Below, one piece after another: positions 24,942-32,265 of a stretch of DNA of 64,000 bases (the stretch's first letter is position 1; every line of letters starts with the position of its first letter). Position numbers and translations under genes: made by a program. This stretch comes from Deltaproteobacteria bacterium (GTDB taxonomy: Bacteria > Chloroflexota > Dehalococcoidia > Dehalococcoidales > BS750m-G39): positions 83,832 to 147,831 of the forward strand of contig JAUVYB010000001.1 in NCBI GenBank assembly GCA_030603275.1, given 5' to 3'. The notes beneath the pieces are model-generated. The model did not search any database and had not been told where the DNA came from. It saw only the letters and a list, made by a program, of their open reading frames with translations.

Positions 24942-26062
24942 AACGGGTAGCCGTTCTCGGTTCAACCGGCTCCATCGGCCGTCAAACACTGGAAGTAATC
25001 GGCGCCCTGCCCCACCACTTTAGCGTCATCGGGCTGGCCGCCGGCCGGAACACCGCTTTACTAGCCAGACAAATAAGCCAGTTCCAGCCCAGGTTTGTCC
25101 ACTCCCAGGATAACACCCCCCCCACCAGCGCTAAATACGAGTTTCTATCGCTGGAAGAAATGGCCAGCCACCCCGAAGTAGACATCGTGGTCATGGCCAC
25201 CTCGGGGAAATGGGGGCTAAAGCCGACACTGGCGGCGGTAAAAGCCGGCAAGCGGGTTGCCCTGGCCAATAAGGAATCGCTGGTCATGGCCGGAGAGATT
25301 ATCACCCGGGAGGCCAGGCTAAGCGGGGCGCAAATCAGGCCCGTGGACAGCGAACACAGCGCCGTCTGGCAGTGCCTGGAGGGTGAAAAACAAAAGGCGG
25401 CACGGATTATCCTCACCGCCTCTGGGGGTCCCTTCCTCCACTATTCCATACCCCAACTGACCAAAGTCACCCCGGAGCAGGCACTTAAACACCCCTCATG
25501 GCGGATGGGGCAAAAGGTCACCATTGACTCGGCCACATTGATGAACAAGGGGCTGGAGGTAATCGAAGCCCGCTGGCTCTTTGACATGGCCTTCGATAAT
25601 ATCAGGATTCTGGTCCACCCCCAGAGCATCATCCACTCTATGGTTGAGTTTGCCGACGGCTCGGTAAAAGCCCAACTGGGTCAGCCCGACATGCGCCTGC
25701 CCATTCAGTACGCCCTCACCTACCCGGAGCGACTGGAAAACCCCCGGCTCCCCCGGCTCGACTGGGACAACATCAAAGAGCTTAACTTTGAGCCTCCCGA
25801 TTTTGACAGCTTCCCCTGCCTCAAGCTGGCTATAGAGGCGGGTAAGAAGGGCGGAACCTATCCGGCGGTGCTCTGCGCCGCCGATGAAACCGCCGTTGAA
25901 CTCTTCTTATCCAAAGACATTAAATTCACCGATATCGCCCGGCTGGTCGGGCAGGCGGTAGAGGAGCATAAATCCACCGCCCACCCCACCCTAGAGGAAA
26001 TTCTGGCGGCTGATACTCAAGTCAGAGAAAAGGTTAAAGAGATGGCCGGTGATAACCTGTGA
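24929..26062 (+). CDS. dxr: 1-deoxy-D-xylulose 5-phosphate reductoisomerase
   Basis: 377 residues. NADPH site VAVLGSTGSIGRQTLEV; ALANKESLVMAGE; the substrate and metal site DSEHSAVWQCL; and PSWRMGQKVTIDSATLMNKGLEVIEA. Second enzyme of the MEP isoprenoid pathway, forming 2-C-methylerythritol 4-phosphate. Overlaps both cdsA and rseP. Confidence 0.96.
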   Translation: MGDIKRVAVLGSTGSIGRQTLEVIGALPHHFSVIGLAAGRNTALLARQISQFQPRFVHSQDNTPPTSAKYEFLSLEEMASHPEVDIVVMATSGKWGLKPTLAAVKAGKRVALANKESLVMAGEIITREARLSGAQIRPVDSEHSAVWQCLEGEKQKAARIILTASGGPFLHYSIPQLTKVTPEQALKHPSWRMGQKVTIDSATLMNKGLEVIEARWLFDMAFDNIRILVHPQSIIHSMVEFADGSVKAQLGQPDMRLPIQYALTYPERLENPRLPRLDWDNIKELNFEPPDFDSFPCLKLAIEAGKKGGTYPAVLCAADETAVELFLSKDIKFTDIARLVGQAVEEHKSTAHPTLEEILAADTQVREKVKEMAGDNL

Positions 26063-27123
26063 GCATGATAATCACCATATTAATCTTCCTCGGCATCCTG
26101 GCGGTGCTCATCCTCGCCCACGAGCTGGGGCACTTCGCCACGGCTAAAGCCTTCGGCGTAAGGGTGGACGAATTCGGCCTGGGCTTCCCTCCCCGCTTAA
26201 TCGGGATAAAAAGGGGGGAAACGACATATTCACTCAACGCCGTACCGCTGGGCGGCTTTACCAAAATGGCCGGCGAGGAAGACCCCGACGTGCCCAGAAG
26301 CCTGGCCAGCAAGAGTGTCGGCGCCAGGGTGATAGTTCTCAGCGCCGGCTCAATAATGAATTTCCTGCTGCCCGTACTGCTGTTTTCCATCGCCTTCATG
26401 GTCCCCCACAATGTGGTCACCGGCGATGTGGTAGTGGAAGAAGTAGCCCCAAATTCACCGGCGGCGGCAGCCGGCATTGAGACCGGGGATATTATCCTCA
26501 GCCTTAATGATAAGCCGGTGAATAGTATCGGCGACCTGAGCACCTATACCCAGCTTAAGCTGGGTCAAGAGGTCAACCTGGCGGTCAGGCACAGCGACGC
26601 CACGTTAGAGGAATTGCAGCTGATACCCCGGTGGAAGCCTCCGCCGGGTGAGGGGGCGATGGGTATTACCATCAGCATGCCGGATGCGGTTATTATCAGC
26701 CAGAGCTACCCCTTCTGGGAAGCGATACCCATGGGCGTCAGTGAATGTATAGAGACCTTTATCATCTTCAAGAACGAGATATTAAAGTGGTTTATCGGGG
26801 CTACCCCTGTTCAACTAACCGGGCCGGTGGGCATCGCCCAGCTGACGGGAGAGGTAGCCAAAGCCGGGCTTAGCCCGCTCTTACTATTTGCCGGCTTTAT
26901 CAGCATAAACCTGGCTATCATCAATATCCTCCCCCTCCCCGCCCTGGACGGGGGCAGAATCGTGTTTGTCCTGCTGGGGTGGGTACGGCGGGGCAAGCGC
27001 ATTTCTCCCAAGACAGAAGGGCTGGTGCATGCCATCGGCTTCGCCCTGCTGATAGCCGCCATGATAGCCCTTACCTACCAGGATATTATCCGCATTATAG
27101 CCGGGGAGAGCTTAATACCATGA
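26059..27123 (+). CDS. rseP: RIP metalloprotease RseP (site-2 protease family)
   Basis: 354 residues. The zinc site AHELGHFATAKAFG lies in the first membrane segment. A PDZ domain (VAPNSPAAAAGIETGDIIL) is in the middle, and the second metal ligand motif NILPLPALDGGRIVF is near the C-terminus. Cleaves membrane-embedded regulators or leftover signal peptides. A hairpin terminator that belongs to repeat family A follows 55 bases after the stop. Confidence 0.95.
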   Translation: MSMIITILIFLGILAVLILAHELGHFATAKAFGVRVDEFGLGFPPRLIGIKRGETTYSLNAVPLGGFTKMAGEEDPDVPRSLASKSVGARVIVLSAGSIMNFLLPVLLFSIAFMVPHNVVTGDVVVEEVAPNSPAAAAGIETGDIILSLNDKPVNSIGDLSTYTQLKLGQEVNLAVRHSDATLEELQLIPRWKPPPGEGAMGITISMPDAVIISQSYPFWEAIPMGVSECIETFIIFKNEILKWFIGATPVQLTGPVGIAQLTGEVAKAGLSPLLLFAGFISINLAIINILPLPALDGGRIVFVLLGWVRRGKRISPKTEGLVHAIGFALLIAAMIALTYQDIIRIIAGESLIP

Positions 27124-27177
27124 ACCGGCAAGGGCTTAACCCAATATCGGGAAAGTTAGGGTGCTAAAAGGGAGTCA

Positions 27178-27262
27178 AAGAGGGGCTTCGCCCCTCTTTA
27201 AAAAATTACCTTCCCCCTTTCCTTGATAGGAGAGGGGGATACAGGGGGTGAGGTAGATAAAG
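27178..27262 (+). repeat. Repeat family A, copy 1 (tandem hairpins between rseP and ispG)
   Basis: Hairpin 1 at 27178-27198 (AGAGGGGC-TTC-GCCCCTCT) is followed by TTTAAAAAAT and works as a terminator for rseP. A weaker hairpin 2 (CCCCCTTTCC/GGAGAGGGGG) follows, then a tail ACAGGGGGTGAGGTAGATAA. The last 33 bases (27229-27261) match copy 2 with one difference. The tail places GTGAGG just ahead of the ispG ATG. Confidence 0.85.
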
Positions 27263-27264
27263 CC

Positions 27265-28311
27265 ATGAAACCACGGCGAAAATCTAAACCGATTCAAATC
27301 GGCGGGGTAACCGTCGGCGGTGACGCCCCTATCGTGGTGCAGTCCATGACCAATACCGATACCCGCGATGTCAGGGCAACCATTAACCAGATAAAGGAGC
27401 TTGAGGACTGCGACTGCGAGCTGGTACGGCTAGCCGTGCCCGATATGGAAGCCGCCGAGGCAATATCACCCATCAAAAAGGGCGTTACCATCCCCATCAT
27501 CGCCGATATTCACTTCGACTACCGCCTGGCCCTGACGGCGCTGGTGGCCGGGGTTGACGGATTACGCCTGAACCCGGGCAATATCGGGGAGCCGGAGAAG
27601 GTTAAAAAAGTAGCCTCCGCCGCTAAAGAACGGGGTGTCCCTATCCGCATCGGGGTAAACGCCGGCAGCCTGCCCAAGCCCAAGAACCCCAGGCTCTCTA
27701 TCGCCGGGCAGATGGTAGCGGCGGCTCTGGAGCAGGTAAAACTGCTGGAAAGCTTAGAATTCGACCTTATAAAAGTCTCGCTCAAGGCCTTTGACGTGCC
27801 CACCACCATCGAGGCCTACCAGAAAATTGCCCCCAGGATTCCCTATCCCCTGCACATCGGCATTACCGAAGCCGGCCCCCCCCGCACCGGCATTATCCGC
27901 AGCACGGTGGGCATCAGCACCCTCTTGTATCTGGGCATCGGCGATACTATACGGGTTTCGCTTACCGCCCACCCCCGGGAAGAGGTCATCGCCGGCTACG
28001 AAATCCTCAAGAGCCTTAATCTGCGCCAGCACGGCCCAATACTGGTCAGCTGCCCCTCCTGCGGCCGGGCTGAGGTTGATATTGTGAAATTAGCTGAAGC
28101 AGTAGAGAAGGAATTATTAAAAATCACCAAACCGATAAAAGTTGCCGTGATGGGCTGTATTGTCAACGGCCCCGGTGAAGCCCGGGACGCCGATATCGGC
28201 ATCGCCTGCGGCAAGGGCAGAGCCGTCTTATTTAAGAAGGGCAAGAAAATTAAGATTATAGAAGAAAAGGACTTTATAAAGGCATTGATGGCGGAGGTGG
28301 AGGGGCTTTAA
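27265..28311 (+). CDS. ispG: 4-hydroxy-3-methylbut-2-en-1-yl diphosphate synthase (flavodoxin/ferredoxin)
   Basis: About 348 residues. MTNTDTRDVRATINQIKELE, IIADIHFDYRLAL and LRLNPGNIG are present. The [4Fe-4S] ligands are in CPSCGRAEVDIV and VAVMGCIVNGPGEARDADIGIACG. Penultimate step of the MEP pathway. ATG 27265 (MKPRRKSKPIQIGG) is chosen; an upstream TTG frame would lie inside the repeat. The only binding-site-like sequence is the repeat tail. Confidence 0.95.
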   Translation: MKPRRKSKPIQIGGVTVGGDAPIVVQSMTNTDTRDVRATINQIKELEDCDCELVRLAVPDMEAAEAISPIKKGVTIPIIADIHFDYRLALTALVAGVDGLRLNPGNIGEPEKVKKVASAAKERGVPIRIGVNAGSLPKPKNPRLSIAGQMVAAALEQVKLLESLEFDLIKVSLKAFDVPTTIEAYQKIAPRIPYPLHIGITEAGPPRTGIIRSTVGISTLLYLGIGDTIRVSLTAHPREEVIAGYEILKSLNLRQHGPILVSCPSCGRAEVDIVKLAEAVEKELLKITKPIKVAVMGCIVNGPGEARDADIGIACGKGRAVLFKKGKKIKIIEEKDFIKALMAEVEGL

Positions 28312-28329
28312 GGATAGAAGGAGGGACAT

Positions 28330-28950
28330 ATGGAAGAAAGCACAGAAACAATCATAGAGCAATTTGTGGATTATCTGTTGCCTGAATTAACTCCCTATGA
28401 GTCATCTCTATACATGTATTTATTTCGTAATTCACTTTTGAGAAACGGAACTAATGAGATTAGGATTGGTAAGTGGACTATTATAGACGGGTTTTGTAAA
28501 GGGTCAAGAGGAGGAGGTACAAGTTATGCTCACGTTTCGAAAATGTTAGCAAGTCTTGAGCAAAAAGGGTGTGTCAAGGTTGGTGATACGGATAGGCTTG
28601 GAACTCTCTATGTAGTCATTCTACCAAAAGATATTCCTTTAGTAGCTAAAAAGATAGCTAGTAATATGCCCGCAAAGGCTGAAGAAGACTATTTTACCAA
28701 TCAAGATAAAAGACGTGAACTATTCGAGAGGGATAAATGGATTTGTCAGTATTGTGGAGAAAAAGTTAGCCAACAGAACGCCACACTAGATCACTTTATC
28801 CCGAGAAGTAAAGGCGGAGATGACAGTAAAGAGAATCTAAGGACTTGCTGTCTATTGTGTAACAGTATAAAGTCTGGGAAAACTTACGAAGAGGCAACAC
28901 CGTTTTTACTGAAAAGCATCCAAGAACGAAGAGCCAGGTCTGTTAAATAG
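28330..28950 (+). CDS. HNH endonuclease with N-terminal winged-helix-like domain
   Basis: 206 residues. The C-terminal HNH domain has WICQYCG (Cys139, Cys142), LDHFIPRSKGG (Asp154-His155), Asn169 and CCLLCN (Cys174, Cys177): a complete zinc-stabilised beta-beta-alpha-metal nuclease. Residues 1-110 look like a replication-initiator or HTH-type fold (SYAHVSKMLASLEQKGCVKV) and probably bind DNA. Base composition is visibly more AT-rich than the neighbours. It splits the usual ispG-proS order and is bracketed by repeat copies A1 and A2, which suggests acquisition. A strong AAGGAGG site is present. Confidence 0.9.
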   Translation: MEESTETIIEQFVDYLLPELTPYESSLYMYLFRNSLLRNGTNEIRIGKWTIIDGFCKGSRGGGTSYAHVSKMLASLEQKGCVKVGDTDRLGTLYVVILPKDIPLVAKKIASNMPAKAEEDYFTNQDKRRELFERDKWICQYCGEKVSQQNATLDHFIPRSKGGDDSKENLRTCCLLCNSIKSGKTYEEATPFLLKSIQERRARSVK

Positions 28951-28959
28951 GGAAGCCTG

Positions 28960-29041
28960 AAGGGGCGTTAGCCCCTTTTTTAAAAAATCCCTCCCCCTCT
29001 CCTTTGAAGGAGAGGGGGACACAGGGGGTGAGGTAGATAAA
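28960..29041 (+). repeat. Repeat family A, copy 2 (downstream of HNH gene)
   Basis: Hairpin 1 (28960-28977, AAGGGGC-GTTA-GCCCCTT, then six T) is a good terminator for the HNH gene. Hairpin 2 at 28992-29019 is a perfect 13-base-pair stem with a two-base loop. The tail ACAGGGGGTGAGGTAGATAA is identical to copy 1. Confidence 0.88.
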
Positions 29042-29069
29042 AAACTCTAAAACCACTGGAATAAACCCG

Positions 29070-29108
29070 CCCGATATGATTTAATATCGGGGAGTTCTTT
29101 GACTCCCC
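29070..29108 (+). promoter_or_regulatory. Two overlapping hairpins upstream of proS
   Basis: CCCGATAT-GATTTA-ATATCGGG (29070-29091, 8 bp) and GGGGAGT-TCTTTG-ACTCCCC (29089-29108, 7 bp) share three G residues. No run of T follows, so they are not terminators. They lie 40 bases before proS and may shape its leader. No T-box sequence is seen. Confidence 0.45.
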
Positions 29109-29148
29109 ACAAAAAAGAGAAATAAGTTAGCAGGATTTTTCAAAAGCT

Positions 29149-30873
29149 ATGCGCGTATCAAAATTATTCGGTAAGACACAAAAAGAGACGCCCGCCGAGG
29201 CGGAAACGGCCAGCCACCGGCTGCTGCTGAGGGCTGGTATGATTAACCAGGTAGCCGCCGGCGTCTACTCCTACCTGCCGCTGGGATTACGGGTGCTCAA
29301 GAAGATAGCCGGTATCATCCGCGACGAGATGGACAAAGCCGGCGGGCAGGAGTTGATGATGCCCGTCCTCCAACCCCTGGAGCTGTGGCAGGAAACGGGC
29401 AGGGACAAGGCTTTCGGCAGGGGGCTTTTCACCCTCTCCGACCGCCGGGAGCGCAGGCTGGTGCTGGGCCCCACCCACGAAGAGGTCGTTACCCGGCTGG
29501 TCGGCCACAATGTCCAGAGCTACCGCGATTTACCCCTGTTGCTGTATCAAATCCAGGCCAAGTTCCGCGATGAGCCCCGCCCCCGGGGCGGCCTGATACG
29601 GATCCGCGAATTCTCCATGAAAGACCTCTACAGCTTTGACACCGATGAAGAGGGCCTGGATAAAAGCTATAAAAAGATGCTCCAGGCGTATAAGAATATC
29701 TATACCCGCTGCGGCCTGCCCAGCCTGCAGGTTGAAGCCGACAGCGGCGCCATCGGCGGCAAGGACTCCCACGAGTTCATGGTCGTCACCGAGGACGGTG
29801 AAGACGAGGTTATCTACTGCGAAAAATGTAAATACGCCGCCAACGTGGAGAAAGCCCAGAGCGTCAAGGGCAGGGTAGAGGGGGGAGAGCCTTTACCCAG
29901 AGAAGAAGTAGCCACGCCCGGCGCCGGCTCCATCGAAGAGGTGGCCGGTTTCTTTAAAATACCCCCGAGCCATACCCTCAAAGCGGTGTTCTACATCGCC
30001 GACGGCAAGCTGGTCTTCATCGTCGTCAGGGGGGACATTGAGGTAAACGAGGTCAAGCTCAAGAACGCACTGGGCTGCACCGACCTCCGTTTCGCCACCG
30101 AGGACGAGGTTACCCAGGCCGGTATCGTTGCCGGCGCCGCCTCCCCAATCGGTATAAAGGGCTTAAAGATTATCGCCGATGACTCTATAACCTCGGGGAC
30201 AAACTTTGTCGCCGGCGCCAATAAACCGGAAACCCACCTTAAAAACGTCAACTACCCCAGGGACTTTAAAGCCGACCTGGTGACCGATATCGCCCAGGCC
30301 CACGCCGGTGAGGAGTGCCCCCGCTGCGGCGGCAAGCTGTCATCCACCCGCGGTATTGAGGTGGGGCATGTCTTCAAGCTGGGCACCTTCCTGAGTGAAA
30401 AACTGGGCGCCCTCTTCATTGATGCCGACGGAGCATCACACCCCATCATCATGGGGTGCTACGGCATCGGCCTTGACCGCCTGCTGGCGGCGGCCATAGA
30501 GCTGCACCACGACGATAAAGGTATTACCTGGCCCATCTCTATCGCCCCTTATCACATCTATCTCTGCGCCCTGCATACGGAAGACCCCGATGTAGCCGCC
30601 GCCGCCGAGAAGGCCTATAACGATCTGGAGGCGCAGGGCTTAGAAGTGCTCTTCGACGACCGAGCGGAATCACCGGGGGTAAAGTTCAACGATGCCGACC
30701 TGCTGGGGATACCCATCCGGGTTACCATCAGCCCCAGAACTCTGGAGAAAAACAGCGCCGAAATCAAGAAGCGCTCGGAAAAAGAAGCCCGGCTGGTACC
30801 GCTGGAGGGAATAAGCTCAAAGCTTACAGAGCTTGTTAGCCAGGGTTTATCCGGGTTGTCTAATCCGGTTTGA
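29149..30873 (+). CDS. proS: Prolyl-tRNA synthetase (bacterial type, with editing domain)
   Basis: 574 residues. Class II motifs: RAGMINQVAAGVYSYLPLGL, motif 2 FRDEPRPRGGLIRIREFSMKD and motif 3 GCYGIGLDRLLAAAIE. An INS-type editing domain sits at about 220-390 (PSHTLKAVFYIADGK). The C-terminal anticodon domain has VLFDDRAESPGVKFNDADLLGIP. The 3' end overlaps the convergent arsM gene by 14 bases. Confidence 0.97.
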   Translation: MRVSKLFGKTQKETPAEAETASHRLLLRAGMINQVAAGVYSYLPLGLRVLKKIAGIIRDEMDKAGGQELMMPVLQPLELWQETGRDKAFGRGLFTLSDRRERRLVLGPTHEEVVTRLVGHNVQSYRDLPLLLYQIQAKFRDEPRPRGGLIRIREFSMKDLYSFDTDEEGLDKSYKKMLQAYKNIYTRCGLPSLQVEADSGAIGGKDSHEFMVVTEDGEDEVIYCEKCKYAANVEKAQSVKGRVEGGEPLPREEVATPGAGSIEEVAGFFKIPPSHTLKAVFYIADGKLVFIVVRGDIEVNEVKLKNALGCTDLRFATEDEVTQAGIVAGAASPIGIKGLKIIADDSITSGTNFVAGANKPETHLKNVNYPRDFKADLVTDIAQAHAGEECPRCGGKLSSTRGIEVGHVFKLGTFLSEKLGALFIDADGASHPIIMGCYGIGLDRLLAAAIELHHDDKGITWPISIAPYHIYLCALHTEDPDVAAAAEKAYNDLEAQGLEVLFDDRAESPGVKFNDADLLGIPIRVTISPRTLEKNSAEIKKRSEKEARLVPLEGISSKLTELVSQGLSGLSNPV

Positions 30874-31693
30874 CAGCATAAACCTTCATGCTCAGAACCG
30901 AATTGGCGTACTCTGCCAGTCTTTCCGGCGGTATTTGTGAATCCTTGATTATTGCCGTGGGGCCACTGGCCATGCTGTCGACGGGATAGAATACCTCATC
31001 AACTATCCTGACCCCTTGAAATCCGGCTTCTTTAACAGCCTCTATATAGTCGTCCTTCATTATAGCTCCGGAAAGGCAGCCGATATACCCCGCGATAGAG
31101 TTCTTTATGGACTCCGGAAGCTCCGTCAGAACAACTATATCCGAGACCATCAGCCTGCCACCCGGTTTCAGCACCCTGAATGTTTCCTTAAAAGCCCTTA
31201 CTTTGTCGGGCACAAGATTGATAACACAGTTTGAGATGACCACGTCAACCGCATTATCAGCCACCGGTAGATTCTCAATCTCTCCAAGCCGGAACTCAAC
31301 ATTGGCGTAGTCGCCCTGCCGGGCGTTTTCTCTCGCCTTCTCAATCATCTCCGGCGTCATATCCACGCCGATGACTCTGCCCTTATCACCAACCTTATTT
31401 GCCGCCAGAAAACAATCCAGCCCCGCCCCGGAACCGAGGTCGAGAACGGTCTCACCCCCCCTTAAAGAGGCGAGAGCCACCGGGTTGCCGCAGCCGAGAC
31501 CCAGATTAGCGCCCCCGGGAATATTATCAAGTTCTTCATCTGTATAGCCAATACTCCTGCTGATGTCCTGGGCTGTATTAGCGCCTCCACAGCACGGTTT
31601 TGCCGGGCCGCAACAGGAGCTGCCCTGTTTGGCAATTTGGGCATAGCCATCTCTTACCACTTTCTTGATTTCTGTCTCTTTCACTTCAGGCAC
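30860..31693 (-). CDS. arsM: Arsenite S-adenosylmethyltransferase
   Basis: 277 residues. The SAM site is VLDLGSGAGLDCFLAA. The three cysteine contexts of ArsM are GLGCGNPVAL, VISNCVINLVPDK and GYIGCLSGAI. The N-terminus has an extra CCGPAKPCCGG cluster that could bind As(III) or metal. Methylates arsenite to volatile or less charged species in the cytoplasm. The AbrB-like gene lies 7 bases upstream in the same operon. Confidence 0.93.
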   Translation of the reverse strand: MPEVKETEIKKVVRDGYAQIAKQGSSCCGPAKPCCGGANTAQDISRSIGYTDEELDNIPGGANLGLGCGNPVALASLRGGETVLDLGSGAGLDCFLAANKVGDKGRVIGVDMTPEMIEKARENARQGDYANVEFRLGEIENLPVADNAVDVVISNCVINLVPDKVRAFKETFRVLKPGGRLMVSDIVVLTELPESIKNSIAGYIGCLSGAIMKDDYIEAVKEAGFQGVRIVDEVFYPVDSMASGPTAIIKDSQIPPERLAEYANSVLSMKVYAVKPD

Positions 31694-31700
31694 TCCCCTT

Positions 31701-31973
31701 TTATTTTTGTAATATCTCTCCCATTAGCGGCCCGAGCATGTCCCTCACCATATCGGTGAGATCTTCCACTTTAATCAAAGAAATACAACACACTTCCCCA
31801 TCTTTTTCCCAACTGGTAACCGCTAATTTATCACCGGCGCGGATGTTTGCCTTTTCCCTCATCCCTTTGGGTAACACCATCTGACCGCGCTCATCTACGC
31901 TTACCACAGCTTCAACCTTGCAGCAACCCTTACCCATCGGCAGACAATATGCGTCCTTTTCTTTTTTGGCCAT
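31701..31973 (-). CDS. AbrB/SpoVT-type small DNA-binding protein with Cys-rich N-terminus
   Basis: 90 residues. The core VEAVVSVDERGQMVLPKGMREKANIRAGDKLAV is an AbrB/SpoVT swapped-hairpin domain. The N-terminus has CLPMGKGCCK and the core is followed by VCCISL, so cysteines are available for metal or arsenic sensing. A C-terminal helix (LTDMVRDMLGPLMGEIL) follows. Such proteins are sometimes annotated HgcAB-associated; no hgcAB is present here. It is the first gene of the arsM operon, behind a palindrome, so it may be the repressor (inference). Confidence 0.85.
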   Translation of the reverse strand: MAKKEKDAYCLPMGKGCCKVEAVVSVDERGQMVLPKGMREKANIRAGDKLAVTSWEKDGEVCCISLIKVEDLTDMVRDMLGPLMGEILQK

Positions 31974-32004
31974 ATTCTATTGCCTCACTGATTTTGCTGA
32001 AAAT

Positions 32005-32018
32005 TCAGTATATACTGA
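32005..32018 (-). promoter_or_regulatory. 14-base perfect palindrome in the arsM-operon promoter
   Basis: TCAGTATATACTGA is a perfect palindrome containing a TATACT -10-like box, 31 bases upstream of the AbrB-like ATG. A dimeric regulator bound here would block the promoter. No clear -35 box was found. Confidence 0.55.
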
Positions 32019-32099
32019 CTTTACAACACAAAACCCGGCTTGTCAAGGGCTAGTTTTCTACCCCACCCCATTTTATATCTTAACCCACCCACCAACCCT

Positions 32100-32240
32100 T
32101 TAAGGTAAAGAGGGGTTACACCCCTCTTAAACTCCCTGTCAGGTTGCCACCCCTTATCCCCCCACCCCCAAAGCGAGGGATTAAGGGCACAGCCCTGTAG
32201 GGTGGGAGGGTGGGAAGAAAGACAACTTTTAAAAATGGGC
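32100..32240 (-). repeat. Repeat family B copy with family-A hairpin 1 (downstream of pheT)
   Basis: The 292 bases between pheT and the AbrB-like gene are filled mostly by this element. On the plus strand: hairpin AAGAGGGG-TTACA-CCCCTCTT (32108-32128), a C-rich run (CCCCCCACCCCC), AGCGAGGGATTAAGGGCACAGCCC, and the quadruplex motif GGGTGGGAGGGTGGG (32200-32214), then GAAGAAAGACAAC. Read in the pheT direction it is B first, then hairpin 1. Confidence 0.85.
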
Positions 32241-32265
32241 GGGGGATAGGCCACTAACTGAAGAG

